Below, piece by piece: positions 1 through 11,330 of a DNA stretch of 64,000 bases. Origin of the DNA: Calcarisporiella thermophila CBS 279.70 (Eukaryota; Calcarisporiellomycota); NCBI RefSeq assembly GCF_041956535.1, contig NW_027192194.1, positions 403,444 to 467,443 of the forward strand. The letters are read 5' to 3'. The translations under genes were made by a program, and so were the position numbers. Position 1 is the first letter of the stretch. Each line of letters starts with the position of its first letter. The notes below the pieces were generated by a model that searched no databases, was not told where the DNA came from, and was given only the letters and a program-made list of their open reading frames with translations.

Positions 1-179
1 TTTAGCGATTGTTTTCAATTCAGTTGTTAAAAGAAAAAAAGACCTGCAATGATGATGAGATTGTAAACAAAATTGAAACGGCAGTCACAAAACGTGATGT
101 AAAAATGGTTGTGGAATAGAATTGGTAGAAATTTCGTCACGGCTTTTCTTGTCAATGATCCTTTAGTTATAATTTAATC

Positions 180-2305
180 ATGAGCGGCGTGCCAGATAAA
201 GATAAGGTAGATTTAAAGCAGTTGCAGATATAAATAAGTATGGCGGAGCTGATCCTCTATTTATTTACAGATCGCGGCGATGATCGCCCAGAAAAAGGCG
301 GAGCTAACTGCCAGACTTGCACAATCTGGCCTAGGCACAAAACCTGCCACTCCTCCTCCAGCACCCGCACCCCAGCCAACAAGACCAGAGCTTTCTATTC
401 CTGCAGGTGTAAATCCAGATGAGATTCGGCGTAAACTGCAAGAGGCGCGTTCGATCGCAAAAACCTTAGCTGGATCGGTATGTTAAAGCTTGCTTTTTGT
501 TAGAATACTTTGTACATTCTACACTTATTATAACGTCGCAATTTCCACATAGGCGGCTGCGAATAATGAACCACGTGCAAAAGGAGGGCTACAAGTAGAA
601 GCTCATCCATTATTGATGCGCGATGAAACAGGGAATTTGAAGTTCAACTCATCCAAAGTGGCAATACCAAAACCTGTTTTTGCCACTACTAAGGTGCGTT
701 TGCTATTGAATAATGGCATCAGTTCGAAATTAGCGGATATTGTTGCTATATCTTCTGCTCACATTAATTAACTATTATAATATCATATAGGCAAATTTGC
801 GAGTAGCTCCTAAGAAACAAAAAGAAGAAGTCAAGCCTAAACCAGTTGAGCCCGTGAAAAACCCATATCTTGAAGCAAGTACAGAGGTCGAACCTGGTGC
901 GGTACGACGAACGCGCAAATTCAAATTCGTTCAGCCAGGAAAATATGTCAAGCAAGCAGAACAAATTAGACAGAAGGTAATGGTGTAAATTTGCATTTAA
1001 GCATATGCAATCCTAATCCTCCTTTATGTGTATTTGATAGGCACATATGGAGGAATTGAAGGAAAAGATCGCAGCAAATGTAAATAAAATTGGTCTAGAG
1101 GCTGAAATTAGTATTTCCGATAAAGCAATTAAGGTATTGTCCACTTTATTTACGCTTACTCTACGTACAAGCGTTTAATCCTGTATTTGATTTTTCTTTT
1201 AGAAAGAGCCACCACCGGCAATCGAATGGTGGGATGCTTTTCTTCTCCCTAATAAAACCTACGACGATATTGATAATGGCCAGGCAAAGATCGACACAGA
1301 TGACTCGATTATTACCCATCTAGTGCAGCATCCGGTGGTTATTCCGCCACCCGACTCAGGCACAGCACCAGCCAAAATGCTAATGTTGACAAAGAAAGAG
1401 CGTAAGAAGCTCCGCCGCCAGAAACGGATGGAGATTCTTAAGGAAAAGCAAGATAAAATTCGGCTAGGACTATTACCGCCAGATCCGCCTAAAGGTAAGA
1501 GAGAATTGGCCTTGAATCATGTTTTCCTTTTAGCTTTTGACGCTTCTATCTAAATTCGTGTTAACATTTTTCTTTGGTAGTTAAACTTAGTAATCTAATG
1601 CGTGTCCTTGGCAATGATGCTATCCAGGACCCCACTAAAATTGAAGCACGAGTGCGTAAGGAAATGGAAAAACGGCATGCATTACACATGAAAATGAACC
1701 AGGAACGAAAGTTAACACCGGAACAATTGCGGGAGAAGAAACGGCGGAAGCTGGAAGAGGATACTAGCCAAATGGTTCATGTCAACGTGTACAAGTAAAT
1801 ATACTCCCTCCCTATAGCCAAGCTTATTTTGAAATAATGGATCTGCTAATCTATTTATCTCTTTGACAGAATTCGAGATCTTTCCCACCCATCCCATCGG
1901 TTTAAGGTCGATAAGAACGCACAACAACTTAACTTTACCGGTATTGTCTTGTTGAATAACAAGTTCAACTTAGTAGTCGTCGAGGGAGGCCCAAAGAACC
2001 TTAACAGATATCAAAAGCTGATGCTAAGACGAATTAAGTGGAATGATCAAGCCTATGACGAGGAGGAGGAAGAGGAAGACGACCAATCCAACAACACCAC
2101 CAGCAATGCAATGAATGTGGACAAAAATGGCCCAAATAGATGCGATTTAGTGTGGGAAGGCCAGCTTCGTGAACGCTTATTCCGGCAATTCCGTTTCCGG
2201 CAAGTCCCCACCGAAGGCCAGGCTAGAGAACTGTTGCGCAAATATCAAGCGGAGCAATACTGGGACTTGGCCGAAAACTTCAAGAGAGAGGATGAGATGT
2301 TTTGA
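180..2305 (+). CDS. PRP3: U4/U6 small nuclear ribonucleoprotein Prp3
   Basis: Prp3 is a structural protein of the U4/U6 and U4/U6.U5 tri-snRNP, needed for pre-mRNA splicing in the nucleus. Eight exons (180-206, 271-477, 553-693, 791-976, 1041-1133, 1203-1494, 1581-1794, 1870-2305) join to exactly 532 codons (531 aa plus stop). The N-terminal third is rich in Ala/Pro/Lys. The central PRP3 domain includes IEWWDAFLLPNKTYDDI, a basic KKERKKLRRQKRMEILKEKQ stretch and IRLGLLPPDPPK followed by LSNLMRVLGNDAIQDPTKIE, all highly characteristic of the family. The C-terminal DUF1115-type domain carries FTGIVLLNNKFNLVVVEGG and WEGQLRERLFRQFRFR. An acidic EEEEEEDD run sits inside the C-terminal domain at about 2059-2082. 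The ATG at 180 was chosen because its 27-base first exon splices in frame to the next. Family identity is near certain; exon ends are inferred from GT-AG and frame. Confidence 0.95.
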
Positions 2306-2714
2306 AAATAAATTTCATTTCCTTTTAGTGGAAAGTGGGTTGCTCATGTTTAATCTGGAGTTTACCCCATTTTGGATACCTTTTATTCCTGTGCTACTGT
2401 TTGGATTGCTTTGCAGCGGGGTACAACAAACATGCACAACCTGCAACAATTGGGTCAGTGGGAAACCTCGTACTATGGTTAAAAAACTCAATCCGTACTT
2501 CACTTAACAAATAGAAGTATGGGATTTATTTCGAAGATGACTATTAGAAAAAAAAAATAAAAATAAAAATACAGCATCCTTAATTAATCAGGAACATTCG
2601 CTTGAACAATTTGTATAAACTCTATTGTTCTCATCTTACAAAGTGAGAGACAAAAATCAACGCCAATATGAATAATGAAAACTAGATATAAAGAAAATCA
2701 GGCCCATTATTGTT
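2306..2714. other. Convergent 3' intergenic region
   Basis: This is the space between the stop codons of PRP3 (+) and the sugar transporter (-). It is A/T-rich and includes an A-run with AAATAAAAATAAAAATA around 2550-2570, suitable for 3'-end formation. Open frames here lack codon structure or recognisable protein motifs. Confidence 0.5.
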
Positions 2715-4442
2715 CTATGCGGAATATTCTTGTTTCTTCTCTTCGTCATTTGATGGGTAATCCTTCATGAAAACTCGGTCCATCTCTTCGAGGGTCTTAC
2801 CCTTGGTTTCAGGATAGAAGAAATATATGATGAATACCATCAAAAAGTTGATTACGGCAAAGATGACATATAGGTATGCGCCCATTGCTTTCTGCAGAGG
2901 TAGTGTACAAAGCCCGATAAGAGTATTGAAGAAAAAGTTTGCCATGGTTGCTAGGCCCGCACCCTTTGCACGCGTCCGGGTTGGGAAAATTTCCGACGGA
3001 TAGATCCAAGCAATACTAAGCCATGCGGCACCGAAAAGCGCTGTGTAAAGGTAAACGAATGCGGGAACTGCATATCCAGCTTTGGTTGGGCTGGTAGCAA
3101 GGAAGATGGTGATGATTGTCATGCAAATGCTCTGGCCAGCAGCTCCAATGATAAGCATTGGCCGTCGACCCCACCGATCGATAGCATACACGGGAATAAA
3201 AGTCGAAAAGAAATAAAAAACTGTATTGATGCCAGCGACGAGAAGAGCAGTCTGATTATCAAGTCCTGCTTGTAAGAAGACGGGTACTTGGAAATAGGCA
3301 ATCACATTGACTTTAATGAAAGAAAAATGTAAATATTTTCAATAAATCACAATTAAACCCAACTAAATGATTGCTGTACTTACTTCCACACAATTGCTGC
3401 ATTGATTGAATTCCCATAGCCAACACAGTACGCCTCAAGTTATTTGACCCTTTGCTGCTAAACATCTCGCCCCAGCTGGGTTCACCCTGCAGATTCTCAA
3501 TTCGAATTGCCTCCTTGATTTCGCTTAATTCTTTGTCCGCCGCCTCCTCTCCCTCTATTTTGCCGCCATGCATCTTCATAAGCACGACCCTAGCATCTGC
3601 ATCACGCCCCTTCGCGGCCAACCAACGGGGAGACTCGGGGAGGATAAAAGTGCCTATCGCTAGAAGGAGGGCAAAGAAGATTTGGAATGCAATGGGGAAT
3701 CGCCACTGGACCTCGTGCTCGATAAATGAAAAACCATAATCAAGCCAGTACGCAACGACAACGCCTGTGAAAATTTACAGATATCGTTAACAAAACTATA
3801 TGATACTTGCTCTACAACTCTATAAAAATATGGGAAATTACCAAAAATGTTCAGTACCCACTGCAAGCACTCTTGAGTGCCGCGGTCTGCAGGCGGAGCG
3901 AGCTCTGATTGCAATATGGGCAACGTCGTCATTAAAAATCCAATTCCCAGACCGGCAACAATTCTTCCACTGATCATTAACCCAAGCTCATAGGCAGCGG
4001 ATTGCATTGCTGCGCCAACTGATAGTACAATACATCCTGCAAGCACTGCTTTTAGTCGGCCAAACCTGTCAGCGAACCAACCGCATATCATCGACCCAAA
4101 GAACGCTCCAACCTCGAACATAGCCACAATAGTGGCAACAATGATCTCTTTGGATTCTTCAGGGAATGGGTCTCTGAAAAGCTTTGTAAAATGTGGCCCG
4201 GTGATAAGTCCTCCAAGCGACCCTTGATCATATCCAAAGAGAAGGATACCAATGCCTACAAGGATGTAACGAAAAGAGGGTGCAATTAATAAGCAGTCAC
4301 CTTGGACTGAAAAGAGGGACACTATGATAGCTGAGCGTCCCTCTCCCCATAGCTAGCTTTCATAGTTAGCTATCGAAAACGAGAGACTACCTCCGAAGAC
4401 ACTGACGAAGTATGTAAATAATTTTCCCGACAGTGTAAGCAT
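2715..4442 (-). CDS. MFS sugar (hexose-type) transporter
   Basis: A plasma-membrane sugar/proton symporter of the major facilitator superfamily, sugar porter family. Four exons on the minus strand (4391-4442, 3842-4306, 3384-3764, 2715-3310) add up to 498 codons (497 aa), the normal length with 12 membrane segments. Diagnostic motifs are LLFGYDQGSLGG in segment 1, WFADRFGR between segments 2 and 3, LPESPRWLAAKGR before the central loop, QQLCGINVIAYF (segment 7), DRWGRRPM, and PETKGKTLEEMD after segment 12. QQLCGINVI appears only after the intron at 3311-3383 is removed, which supports the model. The start is an ATG in a 52-base first exon (MLTLSGKLF...), less certain than the rest. The exact substrate cannot be read from the sequence. 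The gene converges on PRP3. Confidence 0.9.
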
Positions 4443-6847
4443 TGTGTCTTTGTAGGATTTGGTTAAAGATAAGATAATGCCCTGTACAGATAGGTCGTTC
4501 CACAACTAATGAGGAATGGAACAAAATCAATAGAGGAGAATGTGGGGGGAGGGGGGTAATTAGAGAGAGGGATATAAAATGGGGAGGAATGCAATGTGCT
4601 TGGTTATTGAAAAAAAAAAGTTGAGAATGTCAATTCAATCCGGGAAGCAAACAACAGTAAATAAATAAATTAATAAGAAATTTATCTCGAACTATTCATA
4701 TGAAACCTGGATGTCAGCCTATTTATATAAAATTCCTCTAGCACCAAAAAGCGAGTAAAAGACCCTATTCTTTATTAGGTTTGGCAAATTTCAATTCACT
4801 GTGTGTTACAAGAACCATGCGAAATCCCACTCCTAAAATCTAACTGATAGGGTGGGAGGCTGGGTCAATTGAAAAAGTTGGTCACAATCTCAGATGCAGC
4901 CCTGAGGACGGAAAGCCCGCAAAACTCAGGAGAGGTGGAGAGGGGGGCTTTGTGCTAGGTTAGTGACATCATCCATCTCTCACGACGGAAATACTCTAGG
5001 GCATATACCAAATCCCGTCAAGGGACTGGGGAAGCGCTACTATTATGCCGATTGTTTGTTAGGATATCGTTCTGGATTATTACTTAAGTGGCAAGCCTAA
5101 GCCTGGCTGTGCTCTTTGCAAATTTTTGGAATAGTTAAAGATATTGTGAAATTCAGAAACGGATGGATGATAAGAGTCTTTTGCGACTAAGTGACAGCAT
5201 GGCACAATGGAGAACTTATGCGCCGCTAGTTACTTTTGATTACAATTTTTCTCGCGATGTTTAAAGTTTAGATAGAGCAAAAATAGGAAAGTGTTTATTA
5301 AGTATATGTTAAGAGGAATTACAAGGCAACGGGTATTTGTTAATTTTATTTTAGAGAGAAGGGTCTAATCCATCAATAGTCATTATATCCCCGACATTAG
5401 TTTGAGTTGTTATCAGGAGATACGCCACTTTCCGTCAAGTTGACGGAACAGGTATTATTTCCAGTACTGCGGCAACTATAAGTGATCGCGTTGGGAATGT
5501 AGAGAATTGTTGAGATTTCCCAGGCTAATTGAGAGTGCTGGTGTGCTGGCCTACTGCTAGGATTGAGAGGATTCGGCCATGCACCAAGGACACTAAAAGT
5601 AGGCCATAGTAAACTCTTGATGATAACAGGCATTACAACTTGCAAAACCTTAACTCCTAATCAACCCGATGTCTTCCGAGAAACAACACGACTAAGTATC
5701 GCAATTGAATATAGCGCCTTTGGTATTTGGAAGGAGAGCTCATAGTAGCGTCCTTTCCATGACCAGATTATATTAATCTGTCAATCTTTATGCCGAGTCT
5801 ACCTATGTTTCGGCATAAATTTTGACAAATAGTTTCGAAATACTTAACTGGTCATGTTCAAACTTATAAAGCATTCAGTGTCGGAATTTTCGATGTAATA
5901 ATATCACAAACATCTTTTATAGTTGTATATAGAACTCGCTTTGGCCCCAAGTCATAACTGTCGAAAAGAGGCTGCCTTGATCTCAATTACACACTTCAGA
6001 GATCGAGAAGCGGCATACACGGGTATAGGAGCGAGCCTAAATAATGCTCCAGACTGTTTGTGATTTCTGAAATAGCCTAATTCGAGAGCATGGTTCTCGG
6101 ATTTGCATTTCCCCAAATATGAAAATTGATAAACATACATTTTACTGCTCTCGAATTTGCGTCGTCATTCCCAGAGAGAGAATTAAATTCTATGCACTAG
6201 AATCAAATATTCTATTAAGCCATAGCATAACACAAAATGAGAGCCAGTTAATGAATCCAGACTAAACATTTGTTCTATTTGCACTTATACTGGACGAGGT
6301 CTCTGTTAGTGTCAGCTGATTGTTATCACAGATGCATAATACAATTCAAAATCCTTTTGTTTGCCTTTTCATCCATGTGCATTTATTTTCTCAACGATAT
6401 TCAATATCACGAGAACTATACAGTCAAAATTATTGAATTGGTAGTTATGAAACCTGCCCTATCCACAACCTGTAAGTAGATGAATCCATCCTACAATTAT
6501 TATGGTCGTAATGATCGAAGAACAAACAAAGGCGACCATTAAATGCCCATACAACAGATAAAAGTGTGGGGTAATTTAGACTTAATTCTACCGATTACCT
6601 AATTCCGTAATACACTCAATTTATTTAAGATTTATTTTACGCCCATGATCCTTAGGATATGTTTGCGCACAAATAACATCAATGGTCCACAAAAGTTGAT
6701 GCCTAGACAATATTCTCCCTTGGAAAGGGCGTTTTGAGGAGGGGAGGGGGATATCCCTTCTATTCTCTCCTACTACAAATTATTTTCCTAAATAATAGCT
6801 ACCAATTAATGTTTTTATACATGGTTTTAACAACGATTCGTTTTAGC
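4443..6847. other. Long intergenic region, no supported gene
   Basis: About 2.4 kb between the start of the sugar transporter and the stop of the first TPT-like transporter. Open frames on both strands are all under 90 codons and contain no motif I recognise. A purine-rich tract (about 4520-4580) and an A-run near 4610 lie near the transporter start and could be part of its promoter. No tRNA fold was recognised. Confidence 0.4.
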
Positions 6848-8024
6848 TTACATAGAGATTAAAGCGCCGATATTCGTCATTATCGCTCCAACAAAGTGTA
6901 ATACATTCCCATCGATGCGAACAAAAGCAAGTACCACTGCAATTAACCCCACTAAAGCATCAGGAAGATTGCCAGCGATCGATACGCTTAGTGCTCCACC
7001 CATCATATTCAATACCACAATAACCAACGTATTCAGCAGTCCCATTGTCGCTATGCCAATTGAGGCAATCAGGGTGATGAAAGTATTAACTCTAAAAAGA
7101 TTCAATGTTATCAGTGAAGGGTTGAGGAGGATAGAGAGAAGGAGAATGAAGGGGGCGGAGTGTGAGAGAATTTCGAGAGGATGGAGGTTCAATGGTCCAT
7201 TTATAACACGGTTAATCAAGATATCCCTCAATGCGTAAAGAGAAGTGAAACAGCTCATCAGAAAAACAGTGAAAATAAAAGATAGAGGTTCGTTTTGAGC
7301 CATATAACCCAATTTATAAACGAAATAGAAGTTAGAAGACAAGAACATCCCTCCAACTGCCAGCTATTGTGGAAGATTTATTAGTGGGTGGCAATGAATT
7401 CGAAAAAGCTGCAATCTAGATTGGTCACTTACAAGTACTAGGGCAAGATAAATAAAACGCGGTTGCTGTTCCTTAAATACCAGCCGTGAAATTCCAAATG
7501 TAAACATTGGAATCAGACCTTCTATCATATTGTTTCTCTAGCAAGAGATATCGTAATTTAAGCACTAGAGAATAGGAAACAAAAAATAGCAGAGTATACC
7601 GTACTAGAGTCCCATAGAATAAATAATCGATCTTCTCTGGAAGGCATGTCATTACAGCATAAATGAGAGCCACCCCTTTAATTCCCCACCACTCTTTTCT
7701 CGTCGGATTGCGTGAGGAATACCATCCTGTTTTCTCGGCAGCTTTCGCGGTGAGCCAGGTAATAGCTGCCAATAGAGCATGAAAACCTTCAGGGTTGGAG
7801 AATATTAGGCGGGTAGTGGTTTTAAGCAGGATGTAGAAGAATATATAAAGAGTGACGAGCGATATAAAAAGAGCATAGCTTGGGCATTCAGACTTATAAT
7901 TAAAACTGAAAAATGGATAGCAGTGGTGTGGGGAAGGTGTGGGAATATCAGTAGGGGCCTTTTCCTCAGTTTGCTCAGACTCCTCGAGAACTTCAAGTAT
8001 ATTAAAAGCTTTTTTGGAGGCCAT
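6848..8024 (-). CDS. TPT/SLC35-like drug-metabolite-superfamily transporter (copy 1)
   Basis: A multi-pass membrane protein resembling the triose-phosphate/nucleotide-sugar translocator family, whose members exchange phosphorylated sugars or nucleotide sugars across Golgi/ER membranes. Three exons (7605-8024, 7433-7537, 6848-7363) give 347 codons (346 aa), typical for the family. After splicing, the middle reads EGLIPMFTFGISRLVFKEQQPRF...LALVLLAVGGMFLSS, matching the family pattern of a conserved Pro/Phe helix, an L-x(2)-K-E-x-P loop and a GG-containing helix. A second half with LHPLEILSHSAPF and a Ser/Gly-rich last helix follows. The acidic N-terminus (ILEVLEESEQTEE) is presumably cytosolic. 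The start at 8024 is the first ATG consistent with the paralogue. The neighbour at 8959-10111 is a tandem duplicate with both introns in the same places. Substrate unknown; family placement is from pattern, not search. Confidence 0.72.
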
Positions 8025-8958
8025 GGTGAAAGTAGGCAAGTAGAGCAGTTGGTCAAGTCATGTAGATATTGGTGAAAACGTAGAATACCGAAAATACTCT
8101 AGTCACTACCAGTCACCAACTGAGAAAAAAAGTGTAAAAGCGTGCTCTTTTCAGTTGTGCTAGGTCACACAGGGATTTTAAAACCGAAATGCGAACTACT
8201 AGAGCAATTTCAATAAAAGGGCCCAATTCAACTCAGTAAGTTGAAAGAAATGTATTATGATTTGTTTCAAACTGGTATCTTACACTACAGACGTGCAAGT
8301 TATATATATTGATTTTCCGATATATATTTCGGTTTAAAATGGCCCAGGTAAGAGCGGAATATTTGTGTGTGTTGTGCCATTTAAATACGTCATAGCAGAA
8401 CTTTAACAATTGTAGCCGCCAATATAGAATGTTTAATGTAAGGAAGGAAATGTTGCTATATGAGAATAGTTAGTATGAATACATAGGTTAGGTTGAGTGG
8501 TTGGACGAATCAAGGTTGTGAGCTGAGACGAGCGAATTAGCTCTCCATCTTTGAACTTATGTTTGTAGTCACAAAATCATATTGAGAAGGGAATCCATTA
8601 GCACTTGGGTAGACAAAATGAATTCGATATATAGTTCAAATGGAACAGATAGTCTAATAACAATGGTAATATTGTATTTTGCCGATCAACCCAACAATTG
8701 TGAATTGGATTAATTCGATATATATAATTCTTTTAGTTTTGGATGGACTTAAGCGATAAAATAAATAAATAAAACGGGGGTTTAAGGGGGAAATTTTAGA
8801 AGGAAATAGGGTATCTGACTTTCAATGCATGGTCATTTCCATGGCAAATGGAAGGAAAACATGGCTCACTCGCTCCTGTTGCAAAGCATTTTCCTATATA
8901 CCAAAGAGGATTGTATGAAATCACCTCTCCTCTTATTTATGAAAGCGCGTCTTTCAAC
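8025..8958. other. Intergenic region between tandem transporters
   Basis: About 930 bases separating the start of transporter copy 1 from the stop of copy 2. It is A/T-rich with several TATATA tracts near 8300-8335 and 8710-8720. No coding frame was supported. It presumably holds the promoter of copy 1 and the 3' end of copy 2. Confidence 0.45.
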
Positions 8959-10111
8959 TTACAAGTAAACAACGGTCCCCAATAGTGTCATAGATGCACC
9001 CGTTACGAGCATCCCATTTCCTCCAAGACTTCCCAACACCATTAAAGTGGATAGTGCCAATACTACTTGCTCTAGACCACTAACCACTGATACGACTAGA
9101 GGGCCACACACCATATTCAATACCAGCAGTACCAGAATATTCAAATATCCCAACATTGAATTTCCGGTTATTTCGAGCATGAGGGCAAGAGTATTTTCAC
9201 TGCTGTAGAGACGTTGTGGGAATTCGCCGATAAAAAACCCGCAGAGTAAGGAGGAGACAAGGACCAAAGGAGCAGAGTGACATAGGAATTCGAGAGGATG
9301 AAGATTGAGTAGCCCATCGAGAGCACGGTTAATGAAAATATCTTTCAATGAGACGAGGCCAATGAAAACGACCGCGAGTGTCACTTTGAGAAGTAAGTAA
9401 GGGAAATTGGAGATAGAAAGAGGTAGGTAAAATTGGAATTCAGCATCCATGAACACAATTCCGATACTGACCTATAGAAGAAAGATTAACGAAAATAAGT
9501 AGTAGTGAGAGGATAAGCTCACTTACTGCCACTAGAATAAGATGGGTAAAGCGAGGATGCTTTTCCTTAAAGATTAGGCTTGAAATTCCATATGTGCAAA
9601 TTGGAACTAATCCACTATACAGGGTATTTGCCTATGGATTAAGTAGAGGCATTTAGACTAAGATCATTTTCGAAAGATTCACATTAAATATGCATACAGG
9701 AAGTGAATAAAAGTAATTGAGCAAGTCTGGAAGGCATATTGTCACAGCAAATAACGCGGCCACTCCAGTGATGCTCCACCATTCTTTTTGCTCCATCTTA
9801 CGCGGGGTGTACCATCCCCCCTTAGCCGCAGCCTTTGCAATGACCCAAGAAAATAGAGCTTGGAATGCAATGTGCGTGTAAGGGCTTCGGGGAAGGAATC
9901 GCGTGCCGACAACATGCAAGGTACTTAGTAGAATGTATAGGGCAACCAGAGAAAAGAGGAGGACACCGTCTGGTGAATGAGTTATCTGTAGTGAGGCAAA
10001 TAAAGGAGAGGCGGGAACTGATATAGAATCGAAGTCCTCCAGAGAGGATTTTTCACGCGCCCTCCTCGACTCCTCGAGGAGATTGGGCATATCCAAAGGC
10101 TTCTCGGACAT
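8959..10111 (-). CDS. TPT/SLC35-like drug-metabolite-superfamily transporter (copy 2)
   Basis: Paralogue of the gene at 6848-8024. Three exons (9698-10111, 9527-9631, 8959-9471) give 344 codons (343 aa), and the middle exon is exactly the same length (105 bases) as in copy 1. The exon-2 product reads SGLVPICTYGISSLIFKEKHPRF, aligned with the equivalent stretch in copy 1. The C-terminal half shares INRALDGLLNLHPLEFLCHSAPL and a final small-residue-rich helix. The N-terminus (MSEKPLDMPNLLEESRRAREKS) keeps the acidic L-x-E-E-S motif of copy 1. Divergence is considerable in the membrane helices, so the duplication is not recent. Likely a Golgi/ER or vacuolar solute exchanger; substrate unknown. 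Confidence 0.72.
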
Positions 10112-11330
10112 TGAGAAAGAGCGAGTTTTTTGCAAAGAAAACAGGGGAAACTAGAAGCTCGCTCACTGATGGAAAAGATCCTGCATTTAGAGTTATGAAT
10201 ACAGGTACACGGGAATTGGGCTTAGAGGAAAATAGTTTAGTGTGTGTAATAATATAACTTTAACTGATAACTTTAGAAATTACAATTCATTAAATGTAGA
10301 AAAGCGTGGAAATTTATTGATTGCACCTAAAACTTCCCTGCGTCTTCCCTACCGATAGCTTTTTTTTTTTAGTTTTTATAGTTATCTTTAAACGAAGCTG
10401 GATTTACACATGGATAGAATATTTGCCTTGCAATTTATTGGAACTCGTTTCTCAAAAGTGTTTGAACTCATATATCCAGTTAGAACCTCGCCATTCCCAG
10501 AGAGAAGGCTATTCCCCGGAAATGCATGAGTATTCCCATTATCTACTTTCTTCGCTCTATCACTCTGGATATCCTTAACCGTAAGTCGATAAACGTATCA
10601 GATTCTTCATATAAAGTTCTACCCTTCCGGCCTATCCTACCTAGCCCCTTCTATAGTATATCTTGGAAAGCATTTAAGAGAACACGGGCTGTCCTCCTCC
10701 TATTTTTCAGCAGGGTTTGCTTTGGACACAATTATCGGGGCAACCAATTAGTGGTGCGCACTTTACATTTGCTTTTTCTCTGATCGTTTTCCTCGCTACC
10801 CCTGCCTCTATAGAAAGCATCGTTAATAAGATATTGGATGACCCAGCTTATTTTCACCTACTTCAATGAATATATTTTAGCTTATTTGTAATATGCACCT
10901 TTTATGTGCATTCAAGGTGAGTTCTTGCGAAGAATATCACCTTTCCTCTCCCATTTTCGGTAAATCAGGCACAGTTTATTATCCAAACAAGGCACCCGCA
11001 TCCTGGTGAAAAAGGGGTTAGAGGATTGGCTCGGAACATCCTAGTTTGCTGAAGGATATTGCATAGTAGGCCTTTTGTACTAAAATCATGCGCCAAGTGC
11101 GCGGCCATGAACATATCTTAGGCATAATAACCTTCTCCACGGTGGAATAGCTCATCAGATTTGGCAACTGCATCAAGTTTTAGCAGCGTTGTACAAATAT
11201 GCGTAAATATATTTTGCGTGCAAACGAGAAAAAGCAAAGGATTAATAAAAAAAGTTAAAGATGAAATATATATGAACAAAAGTATAATGTTTTTCAGGAA
11301 GCAATAGAGAATAAATAAGTGAAGGTAGGA
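10112..11330. other. Intergenic region, no supported gene
   Basis: About 1.2 kb between transporter copy 2 and the HExxHG protein gene. It contains a T-run at 10361-10370 and short frames (at most 85 codons) with no recognisable protein motif or good splice chain. I see nothing else that can be supported. Confidence 0.4.
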
